Origin: Phytohabitans rumicis
GTDB taxonomy: Bacteria > Actinomycetota > Actinomycetes > Mycobacteriales > Micromonosporaceae
Assembly (NCBI RefSeq): GCF_011764445.1
Contig: NZ_BLPG01000001.1
Location: 1,984,001 to 2,048,000 of the forward strand
Length of the DNA: 64,000 bases
Reading direction: 5' to 3'
Position numbers and translations under genes: made by a program. The notes beneath the pieces were generated by a model. It saw only the letters and a program-made list of their open reading frames with translations, had not been told where the DNA came from and ran no database searches. Below are positions 19,236 through 26,949 of the stretch, one piece after another (within the stretch, counting starts at the first letter, position 1; the number at the start of each line of letters is the position of its first letter).

Positions 19236-19319
19236 CGTCGATCAAGGGCGAACGGTCGTGCTTTGATCTCCGATCCACGACCGTTTGCCCTTGATCGACG
19301 CGGTTTTCCTTGATCGGCG
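19236..19319 (+). repeat. 84-bp palindromic repeat element, copy 1
   Basis: It begins CGTCGATCAAGGGCGAACGG. Two 25-bp arms (19236-19260 and 19276-19300) are inverted copies with one mismatch, around a 15-nt loop. A tail continues CCTTGATCGGCG to 19319. The same element recurs, inverted, at 19856-19939. Confidence 0.85.
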
Positions 19320-19402
19320 CGGGCCGGGCGGGGCGGGTAGGCCCCCGGAGCGGACAGGAGCCCCAAAAAGGGGGCCCATTGGGCGTCCCGCTGTGAGTGG
19401 GC

Positions 19403-19659
19403 GCGCCCCCAAGGCCGGGAAGTTAGGGGAACCCGGTGCGTGTCAAGCGCTGACGACGCAGGGCGGGTCTTGACGACTGTGGCGAGTAGTTGCCGTCCAC
19501 GGGGCAACTACTCGCCACAGTCGTGGATGGCCTTGGGTCTCGCGGTCGGGTATGCCGGATACGTCCGAGCGGCCGGCCCGATCGCCCCGGCCACGTCGAA
19601 CAGCGCCGACACCGCTTGACAAGGGCCCACTTTCCTTAACTACCCGGCCTTGGGGGCGC
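19403..19659. repeat. Inner inverted-repeat pair (arms 19403-19431 and 19631-19659)
   Basis: The left arm starts GCGCCCCCAAGGCCGGG; the reverse complement of the right arm matches it at 26 of 29 positions. Weaker similarity, including TGTCAAGCG, extends both arms inward to about 19460 and 19602. The arms sit inside the outer 84-bp pair. Similar GTTAAGGAAAGTGGGCCCTTGTCAAG-like intergenic repeats are, as I recall, frequent in Micromonosporaceae genomes. Confidence 0.7.
19473..19524. repeat. 22-bp perfect inverted repeat with an 8-nt loop
   Basis: The left arm ACGACTGTGGCGAGTAGTTGCC is answered exactly by 19503-19524. The stem is long and free of mismatches, with a loop GTCCACGG. There is no U run after it, so it is not a classical terminator. 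It may be a protein-binding or cruciform site. Confidence 0.8.
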
Positions 19660-19855
19660 CCCTTTGCCTGCGTGAAGCTGTACAGAGGGCGCCCTACTCA
19701 CGCCCGATCCCCAGCAGGGGCCCCCTACTCACGGGTAACCCGTGGCCTACGCGGCGCCGCGCTCGTCGGAGTGGGCGATGTCCCCGACATTGCCCACGAT
19801 CTCGGTGGCGGCGTCTCGCGGGAAGCGGACACCGTCCCACACCCCCGGCAGCGCT

Positions 19856-19939
19856 CGCCGATCAAGGACTTTGGCGTCGATCAAGGGCGAATGGTCGTGG
19901 AAAAGAGATCAAAGCACGACCATTCGCCCTTGATCGACG
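19856..19939 (-). repeat. 84-bp palindromic repeat element, copy 2 (inverted)
   Basis: The same element as 19236-19319 in the opposite direction. Its 25-bp arms (19875-19899 and 19915-19939) pair perfectly around a 15-nt loop that is the reverse complement of copy 1's loop for the first ten bases. Base changes in the arms are compensated, so the pairing itself appears to be conserved. Confidence 0.85.
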
Positions 19940-20001
19940 GCGAGAGGGGAGAGGGGGCGCGAGGAGGGCGGCGAGGGGGCGGGGGAGGAGGAGGGGCGGG
20001 G

Positions 20002-20615
20002 TTAGTGGCGGAGGGCGCGGATGATTAGCCAGGTCACGCCTGCGGCGGCGGCGGACAGGAGCAGGAGGCCGGCGTAGCGGGCCATCGGGGTGGCGGCCGA
20101 CAGGCGCAGGACGTCGATGGGCTCCGGCTCCGCGGGGGCGGGGCGAGCTCGACGTCCGCCGCAGGAACGGCGGGCGTCGACAGCTCCTGGGCCAGGCAGT
20201 CGGCGAACCGGCCCAGCAGGCGGCCGCCGACGTCGGCCAGCATGCCGCGGCCGAACTGCGCCGGTTTGCCGGTGACGGTCAGGTCGGTGGTCACCTCGAC
20301 GCGGGTCGCGTCCCCGTCGGGTACGAGGACGGCGGTGACGGTGGCGGCGGCCGTACCCGCGGCCCGGGTGTCGCGACCCGACGCCTCGACGACCACGCGG
20401 TGGGCCGCCTCGTCGCGCTCGACGAAGCGGCCCTTGCCCGTGTACGTCAGGACGATCGGCCCGACCTTGACCTTCACCGTGCCGGTGAAGTGCTCGCCGT
20501 CGAAGTCGGTCAGGGTGGCACCCGGCATGCACGGGGCGACCCGCGGCACGTCGAGCAGCACCTGCCATGCCTCGTCGACCTTCGCCGGCACGGTGAACTG
20601 GTGGTCAAGCCGCAT
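20002..20615 (-). CDS. CoxG-like SRPBCC protein with a C-terminal membrane anchor (one frameshift)
   Basis: About 204 residues after repair. The START/SRPBCC domain (residues 1-150) has FTVPAKVDEAWQVLLDVPRVAPCMPGA and GTVKVKVGPI, the CoxG signature. A proline-rich linker leads to a hydrophobic C-terminal helix (AGLLLLSAAAAGVTWLIIRAL). CoxG proteins are thought to recruit the hydroxylase to the membrane. The frame breaks in the G runs at 20134-20143; one added base joins VELAP to APAEPEPIDVL. It overlaps the FAD-subunit gene by 11 nt and is the last gene of the operon. Confidence 0.82.
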
Positions 20616-21468
20616 GTACGCCTCCGGCGGCGGCCAGCGCGCGCCGGGTCAGCACGGTGGCCAGGTGCGTGCGGTAGTCGGCGGACGCGGTCACGTCGGT
20701 CGGGGGCGCGGTGCCCTCGGCGGCCCGTTCGGCGGCGGCGGCCACGGCGTCCATGGTCGCCGGGGCGCCGACCAGCGCCTCCTCCACGCCCCGGGCCCGG
20801 ATCGGCGTGGCGCCCATGTTGGTCAGCGACACGCGGGCCTCGGCGATGCTGCCGTTGTCCCGGCGTACGGCCGCGGCGACGCCGACGATGGACCACGCCT
20901 GCGCCACCCGGTTGAACTTCTCGTAGTGCGTGCCCCACCCGTCCTGCTTCGGGACCCGGACGGAGACCAGCACCTCGTCCGGGCCCAGCGCGGTGGTCAG
21001 GAAGTCCACGAAGAAGTCGGACGCGGCGACCGTGCGGCGGCCACCGGGTCCAGCGATCTCCATGACCACGTCCAGCGCGACCGCCACGCCGGGCAGGTCG
21101 CCCGCCGGGTCGGCGTGCGCCAGCGAGCCGCCGATCGTGCCGAGGTGGCGCACCTGGCGGTCGGCGACCGTGGCGGTGGCCTGGGCCAGCAGCGGCGCGT
21201 GCGCGCGCACGAGCGGGTCGCGCAGGATGTCGGCGTGCCGGGTCATCGCGCCGATGACCAGGGCGTCGCCGTCGTCGCGGACGTCGCGTAGCTCGCCGAG
21301 GCCGCCGAGGTCGACGAGCACGCTGGGCGCGGCCAGCCGCAGGCGCAGCACCGGGATCAGGCTCTGCCCGCCGGCCAGCACCTTGGCGTCCTCACCACCG
21401 TCCGTCAGCGCCTGGACCGCCTCGTCCACGGTGGACGGACGGACGTACTCGAACGCGGCCGGGATCAT
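20605..21468 (-). CDS. Molybdenum hydroxylase FAD-binding medium subunit (CoxM-like)
   Basis: A 287-residue protein with both FAD-binding motifs of the family: LAGGQSLIPVL near residue 32 and TIGGSLAHADPAGD near residue 110. It passes electrons from the [2Fe-2S] subunit to an acceptor. It overlaps the large-subunit gene by four bases (ATGA), so L, M and S are translated as a coupled set, in the order S-L-M. Confidence 0.92.
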   Translation of the reverse strand: MIPAAFEYVRPSTVDEAVQALTDGGEDAKVLAGGQSLIPVLRLRLAAPSVLVDLGGLGELRDVRDDGDALVIGAMTRHADILRDPLVRAHAPLLAQATATVADRQVRHLGTIGGSLAHADPAGDLPGVAVALDVVMEIAGPGGRRTVAASDFFVDFLTTALGPDEVLVSVRVPKQDGWGTHYEKFNRVAQAWSIVGVAAAVRRDNGSIAEARVSLTNMGATPIRARGVEEALVGAPATMDAVAAAAERAAEGTAPPTDVTASADYRTHLATVLTRRALAAAGGVHAA

Positions 21469-23852
21469 GACCGGTCACCCCCTTGGACGGCCCGCCACAC
21501 GCGCTCCGGCGTGCACGGCATGCGGATGTCGTTCACCCCGTACGGGCGCAGCGCGTCGACGACGGCGTTGACCACGGCCGGCGTCGACGCGATCGTGCCG
21601 GCCTCGCCGACGCCCTTCACACCCAGCGGGTGGTCCGGCGCGGGCGTCTCGGTGCGGTCGCTCACGATGTCCGGCAGGTCCGCCGCGCTCGGCACCGTGT
21701 AGTCCACGAACGTGCCGGTGAGCAGGTTGCCGTCGGCGTCGTACACGGCCTCCTCGAACAGGGCCTGGGCGATGCCCTGGGCCACGCCGCCGTGCACCTG
21801 GCCCTCGACGATCAGCGGGTTGATGACCCGGCCGACGTCGTCGACGGCCACATAGGACCGGATCGAGACCCGCCCGGTCTCGGTGTCCACTTCGGTCGCG
21901 CACAGGTGCGTGCCGTGCGGGAACGAGAAGTTGGCCGGGTCGTACGTGGCTTCGGCGTCGAGGGTCGGTTCGACGCCGTCGGGCAGGTCGTGCGCGGCGA
22001 ACACGGCCAGCGAGCAGTCCGCGATCGTCTTGCCGGCCACATCGGACGGTGCGCCGCGTACCCGGAACGTGCCGCCGCTGAACTCCAGGTCGGACACGTC
22101 GCATTCGAGCAGGTGCGCGGCGATCGGCTTGGCCTTGTCGACGACCCGCTGGCAGGCGTTGACGAGCGCGAACCCGCCGACCGCCAGGGACCGCGACCCG
22201 TACGTGTCCAGGCCCTTGTGCGAGGTGCGGGTGTCGCCGTGCAGCACCTCGACGTCCTCGAACGCCACGCCGAGCTGGTCGGCGACGATCTGGCTCCACG
22301 CCGTCTCGTGGCCCTGCCCGTGCGGCGACGTGCCGGTGACCACCTCGACCTTGCCGGTGGGCAGCACGCGCACGCTGGCGCTCTCCCAGCCGCCGGCACC
22401 GTACCGGAGGGCACCGAGCACCCGGGACGGCGCGAGCCCGCACATCTCGGTGTACGTGGACACGCCGATCCCGAGTTGCACCGGGTCCTTCGCGGAACGC
22501 CGGGCGGCCTGCTCGCGGCGCAGCTCGTCGTACCCGAAAAGGGCCAACGCCTTGTCGGTGGCGGCCTCGTAGTTGCCTGAGTCGTAGGTCAGCCCGGCGA
22601 CGGTGTTGAACGGGAACTCCTCGTGCCCGATCCAGTTGCGCCGACGTACCTCGATGGGGTCCTGGCCGACCTCGACGGCGAGCTCGTCCATGATCCGCTC
22701 GATGGCGTACGTGGCCTCGGGACGCCCGGCGCCCCGGTAGGCGTCGGTCAGGGTGGTGTTGGTGAACACGCCTGTGCACTCGAAGCGGTACGCCGGGAAC
22801 TTGTAGATGGCGTTGTACATGAACGCGCCGAGCAGCGGCACCCCCGGCGTGACCAACCCCATGTACGCGCCCATGTTGGCCAGCAGCCGCACCCGCAGGC
22901 CGAGCACCGTGCCGTCGCGCCGGGCGGCCAACTCCAGCTCCTGGATCTGGTCGCGGCCGTGGTGGGCGGACAGGATGCTGTCCGACCGGGTCTCGGTGTA
23001 CTTGACCGGCTTGCGGACCCGCTGCGCGGCGATGAAGGCGATCATCTCCTCCGCGGTGACCTGCAGCTTGCCGCCGAACCCGCCGCCGACGTCCGGAGCG
23101 ATCACCCGGACCTTGTGCTCGGGCGTGCCGGTCACCACCGCCATCAGGAAGCGCAGGATGTGCGGGATCTGGGTGGCGGACCACACGGTCTGCTGGTCGC
23201 CGGTCGGGTCGACGACCACGCTGCGCGGCTCCATGAACGCCGGGATCAGCCGCTGCTGGACGTACCGGCGCTTGATGACGACCTCGGCGTCCGCGAACGC
23301 CGCGTCCACCGACTGGCCGGTGCCGGCCTCGCCGGAGTCGAAGATCCACGTGTACGCCTTGTTGGTGCCCTTGTCGGCGTGCACCAGCCGGGCGTCCTCG
23401 GCGAGGGCCTCCGGCATGTCGAGCACGACCGGCAGCGGCTCGTAGTCGATCTCGATGGCGGCGAGCGCGTCGACCGCGCTGGCCCGGTCGCGGGCCACCA
23501 CGACGGCGACCGCCTCGCCGACGTGCCGCACCTCGTCGACGGCGACCGGCGGGTGGTCCGGCAGCACCATGTCCTCGGTGACCGGCCACGCGCACGGCAG
23601 GCTGCCCTGCACGTCGGCCACGTCCCGGCCGCTGAACGCCGCCACGACGCCCGGCTCGCGCAGCGCGGCCGAGGTGTCGACGCGGGTGATCCGGGCGTGC
23701 GCCATGGGGCTGCGCAGGATCGCCAGGTGCAGCATGCCGGGCAGGGTGATGTTTTCCGTCCACATTGTCCGGCCGGTGATGAGCCGGGCGTCCTCTTTGC
23801 GCCGTCGGGCGGTGCCGACCTCGCCGGACGGGCGCTCGTGGGTGACGGTCAT
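21465..23852 (-). CDS. Molybdenum hydroxylase large subunit, form II CoxL-like
   Basis: A 795-residue xanthine-oxidase-family catalytic subunit that binds molybdopterin cytosine dinucleotide. Motifs in order: GGGFGGK near residue 256, the active-site loop AYRGAGR at 371-377, and GVGEAG with the catalytic glutamate near the C-terminus. True CO dehydrogenase (form I) has AYRCSFR with the copper-binding cysteine. The cysteine is absent here, so CO oxidation is unlikely and the substrate is unknown. The ATG at 23852 overlaps the small-subunit stop (ATGA); longer frames run through that gene. Confidence 0.92.
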   Translation of the reverse strand: MTVTHERPSGEVGTARRRKEDARLITGRTMWTENITLPGMLHLAILRSPMAHARITRVDTSAALREPGVVAAFSGRDVADVQGSLPCAWPVTEDMVLPDHPPVAVDEVRHVGEAVAVVVARDRASAVDALAAIEIDYEPLPVVLDMPEALAEDARLVHADKGTNKAYTWIFDSGEAGTGQSVDAAFADAEVVIKRRYVQQRLIPAFMEPRSVVVDPTGDQQTVWSATQIPHILRFLMAVVTGTPEHKVRVIAPDVGGGFGGKLQVTAEEMIAFIAAQRVRKPVKYTETRSDSILSAHHGRDQIQELELAARRDGTVLGLRVRLLANMGAYMGLVTPGVPLLGAFMYNAIYKFPAYRFECTGVFTNTTLTDAYRGAGRPEATYAIERIMDELAVEVGQDPIEVRRRNWIGHEEFPFNTVAGLTYDSGNYEAATDKALALFGYDELRREQAARRSAKDPVQLGIGVSTYTEMCGLAPSRVLGALRYGAGGWESASVRVLPTGKVEVVTGTSPHGQGHETAWSQIVADQLGVAFEDVEVLHGDTRTSHKGLDTYGSRSLAVGGFALVNACQRVVDKAKPIAAHLLECDVSDLEFSGGTFRVRGAPSDVAGKTIADCSLAVFAAHDLPDGVEPTLDAEATYDPANFSFPHGTHLCATEVDTETGRVSIRSYVAVDDVGRVINPLIVEGQVHGGVAQGIAQALFEEAVYDADGNLLTGTFVDYTVPSAADLPDIVSDRTETPAPDHPLGVKGVGEAGTIASTPAVVNAVVDALRPYGVNDIRMPCTPERVWRAVQGGDRS

Positions 23853-24370
23853 GCCGACACCTCCTCGCTGGCCGGCTCCGGCGCGGGGGCCTGGGCGGAG
23901 CGCATCGCGGTGGCGGCGTCGCGGACCGCCCGGACGATGTTCTGGTAGCCGGTGCAGCGGCACAGGTTTCCCTCGAGCCCCTCCCGGATCTCCGCGTCGG
24001 TGGGGTCGGGGTTCTCGGCGAGCAGGTCGACCGCCGTCATGATCATCCCAGGCGTGCAGAAGCCGCACTGGAGGGCGTGGCAGTCGTGGAACGCCTGCTG
24101 TACCGGGTGTAGGCCACCGTCGCCGAGGCCCTCGACGGTGGTGACGTCCTTGCCGTCGGCCTGGACGGCCAGGACGGTACAGCTCTTCACGGCCTCACCG
24201 GCCATGAGGACGGTGCAGGAGCCGCAGTTGCTGGTATCGCAGCCGACCACGGTGCCGACCTTGCCGAGCCGTTCACGCAGGTGGTGGACGAGAAGAGTGC
24301 GGGGTTGGACGTCATCGTCGTAGCGGACGCCATCGACGGTGATGCTGATACGGGCCATCATCCCTCCCAT
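23849..24370 (-). CDS. Molybdenum hydroxylase [2Fe-2S] small subunit (CoxS-like)
   Basis: A 173-residue protein with two cluster sites: plant-type ferredoxin ligands C44, C49, C52 and C64 (CDTSNCGSC), and the helical-domain ligands C102, C105, C137 and C139 ([14 protein letters not shown]). It carries electrons from the molybdenum site to FAD. The ATG at 24370 is given as start; in-frame ATGs at 24361 and 24358 are also possible, and the GGGAGGG between them makes the choice uncertain. Confidence 0.93.
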   Translation of the reverse strand: MGGMMARISITVDGVRYDDDVQPRTLLVHHLRERLGKVGTVVGCDTSNCGSCTVLMAGEAVKSCTVLAVQADGKDVTTVEGLGDGGLHPVQQAFHDCHALQCGFCTPGMIMTAVDLLAENPDPTDAEIREGLEGNLCRCTGYQNIVRAVRDAATAMRSAQAPAPEPASEEVSA

Positions 24371-24444
24371 GGGGCGACCTACCCATCAGACAAGTCCTCC
24401 CAGCGATCTACCGCAAGGGGTTCGGCGTAACCCGCCAGAAACAC

Positions 24445-25547
24445 TTACGGCTTCGAGATGACCCGGACGAGCTCTTCCAGGGCGGCGAGGCTGTGCCCGG
24501 CGACGAAGTCGTCCAGATAGGGCAGCGCCGCCGCCATCCCGGCGACCAGCGGCTCGTACCCGGGCTTGCCGCGGTGCGGGTTGACCCACACCACCCGGTG
24601 CGCCAATCGGGACAGCCGGGCCATCTGCGCGGCGAGCTGCGCCGGGTCGCCGCGCTCCCAGCCGTCGCTGCACAGCACCACCACCGCGCCGCGGGCCGTG
24701 CCGCGCTGCCCCCACCGGTCCAGGAACGCCTTCAGCGACTCCGCCAGCCGGGTGCCGCCGTGCCAGTCCGGGATGGCCTCGCCGGCCCCCGGATGGCGCC
24801 GTCCGGGTCGCGGTGGCGCAGCGCCCGGGTCACCCGGGTCAGCCGGGTGCCCAGCGTGAACGCCTCGGTCAGGGTCGGGCGCCGCCGTACCGCCGCGTGG
24901 CCGAAGCGCAGCAGGGCGTCGGCGTACGGGGCCATCGAGCCGGACACGTCCAGCAGCAGGACCAGCCGGCGCGGCTTGGGCCGGTGGTCGCGGCGGGCCA
25001 GCCGGGTCGGCTCGCCGAGGTGGCGCAGCATCCGCCGTACCGTGCGGGGCGGGTCGACCCCGCCACCCCGGGCCGGGCGCCACCGGCGACCGGGCCGGAC
25101 CGCGGTGCTCGGGGCCAGGAGCGCCACGAGCCGTCGTACCTCGTCGCGCTCGGCCGCCGAGAGGGCCGCGACGTCGCGGCGGCGCAGCACCTCGGCGGCG
25201 CTGGCCGCGACGTTGAGGTCCTTCTGCGGGTCGGCGCCGGCCTCGCCGCCCTCGGAGCGCTGCGCGAACAGCGCGGCCGCGCGGCGGCGGGCGGGCACGG
25301 GCGCCGGCGGACGGACGGGCATGCGGCCGCCGAAGTAGGCGGCGAACGCGGCGTCGTAGATCGGCAGGTCGTCCGGCTCGCCGCAGAGCGTCAACCGGCC
25401 CGCCCAGTAGGCGTCCTCCGGCCGGGTCACGTCCAGCGCGTCGACGGCCGCGATCATCGCCTCGACCCGTTCGCCGATCGCCTGTACGCCGGCGTTGCGC
25501 AGCGTGCGCGCGAAGCCGACCAGGACGCCGGTCAGGTAGTCAGCCAC
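24445..25547 (-). CDS. CoxE-like von Willebrand A protein (one frameshift)
   Basis: About 367 residues after repair. The N-terminal half is helical; the C-terminal VWA domain has the metal-site motif LLLDVSGSMAPYADALL and ends in LEELVRVISKP. It is thought to act with a MoxR ATPase in putting the metal site into the hydroxylase. The frame breaks in the CCCCC at 24786-24790; one added base joins DGAIRG to AGEAIPDWHGG. The GTG at 25547 overlaps the MoxR gene by 16 nt. Confidence 0.83.
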
Positions 25548-26413
25548 GGCTGCGCCGCCCGCACCCGGTCGGCGTCCTCGCGGTACTTCAGCACCGCGCC
25601 GAGGGTGGCCGCGGCCAGATCGGGGTCCATCTGCCGGGCGCCGAGGGCGTCCAGGGCGTTGGCCCAGTCCAGGGCCTCCGCCACGCCCGGCGCCTTGATC
25701 AGGTCGAGCCGCCGCATCCGCTGGATCGCGCCGGCCACGTCGGTGGCCAGCCGCTCGGTGACCTCCGGCAGCCGGGAACGCAGGATCGCCACCTCGCGCT
25801 CGAAGGTCGGGTGCTCCACCCAGTGGTAGAGGCAGCGGCGCTTGAGCGCGTCGTGCACCTCCCGGGTGCGGTTGCTGGTCAGCACCGTCAGCGGCGGCCG
25901 CTCGGCGGCGATCCGGCCCAGTTCCGGGATGGTGATCGCGGCGTCCGCGAGGATCTCCAGCAGGAACGCCTCGAACTCGTCGTCGGCCCGGTCGATCTCG
26001 TCGACCAGCAGCACGCACGGGGTGCGTTCCAGCGCCTGCAGCAGCGGCCGGGCGATGAGGAACCGCCGGTCGTACAGGCTGGCCTCCAGTGCCTCAGTGT
26101 CCGGTTTGTCCCCGGCCGCGACGGCGGCCGCCTCCACCGTGCGCAGGTGCAGGATCTGGCGCGGGAAGTCCCAGTCGTACAGGGCCTGGGAGGCGTCCAG
26201 CCCCTCGTAGCACTGCAACCGGACGAAGTGGGCGCCGGTCGCGTCGGCCAGCGCCTGGGCGAACGCGGTCTTGCCCACACCCGCGTCGCCCTCCAGGAAG
26301 AGCGGACGGCCGAGCCGCTGCGCGAGATGGCCGGCGGTCGCCAGGCCGTCGTCGGCCAGGTAACCGACCCCGGCGAGGGCCTGCGCCAGGGCGGCGGGGG
26401 TGGCAGGGATCAC
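25532..26413 (-). CDS. MoxR-family AAA+ ATPase
   Basis: A 293-residue ATPase with Walker A EGDAGVGKTAFAQALA near residue 40, Walker B CVLLVDEIDRADDEFE, and VLTSNRTREVHDALKRRC as sensor region. MoxR and CoxE form an AAA/VWA chaperone pair that matures metal enzymes, here presumably the molybdenum hydroxylase encoded downstream. The GTG at 26413 follows TAGATT by 6 nt, so it is probably leaderless and begins the operon. Confidence 0.88.
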   Translation of the reverse strand: MIPATPAALAQALAGVGYLADDGLATAGHLAQRLGRPLFLEGDAGVGKTAFAQALADATGAHFVRLQCYEGLDASQALYDWDFPRQILHLRTVEAAAVAAGDKPDTEALEASLYDRRFLIARPLLQALERTPCVLLVDEIDRADDEFEAFLLEILADAAITIPELGRIAAERPPLTVLTSNRTREVHDALKRRCLYHWVEHPTFEREVAILRSRLPEVTERLATDVAGAIQRMRRLDLIKAPGVAEALDWANALDALGARQMDPDLAAATLGAVLKYREDADRVRAAQPWLTT

Positions 26414-26419
26414 TTGACC

Positions 26420-26425
26420 AATCTA
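26420..26425 (-). promoter_or_regulatory. -10 box of a leaderless promoter for the moxR-cox operon
   Basis: TAGATT on the minus strand ends 6 nt before the GTG at 26413. No Shine-Dalgarno is present. Confidence 0.45.
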
Positions 26426-26505
26426 TGCCACGCATGACCGGTATCACGCGCGCAGTTAACACGCTCGTAGCGAATACGCAGTGTCATGGAAGGGAGGAGG
26501 TAAAG

Positions 26506-26685
26506 ATGCTGTACGACTGCCCCGAATGCGGGCTCCCGACGACCGTGACCAGCCAAGGGAAGGCCGCCGGCAGCGACGGCCCGGTCGAGGTCGTCGGTGT
26601 GCGCTGCGTGGCCGACCACTGGTTCCTCGGCCCCGGCGACACGCTGCGCCGGCTGTTGCCCATGCCCCGGCGCAGCGACCGCTGA
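26506..26685 (+). CDS. Zinc-ribbon miniprotein (59 aa)
   Basis: It begins MLYDCPECGLPTTVTS, a CxxC knuckle (C5, C8). C34 and H38 in RCVADHWF could complete a zinc site. GGAGGAGG lies about 6 nt before the ATG, so expression is likely. No family name is recognised. Its stop lies 8 nt from the stop of the convergent repeat-peptide gene. Confidence 0.7.
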   Translation: MLYDCPECGLPTTVTSQGKAAGSDGPVEVVGVRCVADHWFLGPGDTLRRLLPMPRRSDR

Positions 26686-26693
26686 GAGGTCGG

Positions 26694-26851
26694 TCAGTTC
26701 TCCTCGTCGGCGGGCGCGGAGCTGACGCCCTTGCCCTGCGTGGTGGAGCTGACCCCTTGCCCTGGGTCGTGGAGCTGACCCCCTTGCCCTGCGTCGAGCT
26801 GACACCCTTGCCTTGCGTGGTCACCTCGGTCGGTTCCAGCGGGTCCGTCAT
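26694..26851 (-). CDS. Tiny protein made of four TQGKGVSS repeats (one frameshift)
   Basis: After repair it has 52 residues: a short acidic head (MTDPLEPTEV), four near-perfect repeats of (T)TQGKGVSS, and a tail APADEEN. The frame breaks in the CCCC at 26753-26756; one added base makes the third repeat match the others, which strongly supports the repair. The ATG has GGAGG 6 nt upstream. There is no signal peptide or cysteine. It recalls short actinobacterial proteins with TTQG-type repeats of unknown function, but that is from memory. Confidence 0.72.
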
Positions 26852-26949
26852 GTCGTCCCTCCAAGTAGATCCAATGTGGGTAGCCTAATGGCCGGGCCTA
26901 CCGCGCAACTGTCCCAAGCTCGACAGACACCGCTACCGTGTGACAGACC

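Larger units (their letters stand above)
19192..20001. other. 810-bp gene-free stretch made of inverted repeats
   Basis: Nothing here reads as a credible gene: the open frames lack ribosome binding sites, run through the palindromes and have no recognisable composition. What it holds is an inverted pair of 84-bp palindromic elements, a further inverted pair of about 29-57 bp, a 22-bp perfect hairpin, and several short copies of a CCCTACTCACG-like motif around 19690-19735. Both flanking genes, at 18838 (plus) and 20002 (minus), point into it, so it may also serve as their terminator region. Confidence 0.7.

Noticed and set aside
19236-19939. CRISPR array
   Set aside because: The repeats are palindromic, few and inverted, without regular spacers or cas genes.
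19552-20028. A 158-codon open frame in the repeat region
   Set aside because: It crosses the palindromes, has no ribosome binding site, and shows repeat-derived low-complexity sequence.
21465-23852. Aerobic CO dehydrogenase
   Set aside because: The active-site loop is AYRGAGR rather than the AYRCSFR of genuine CO oxidisers.
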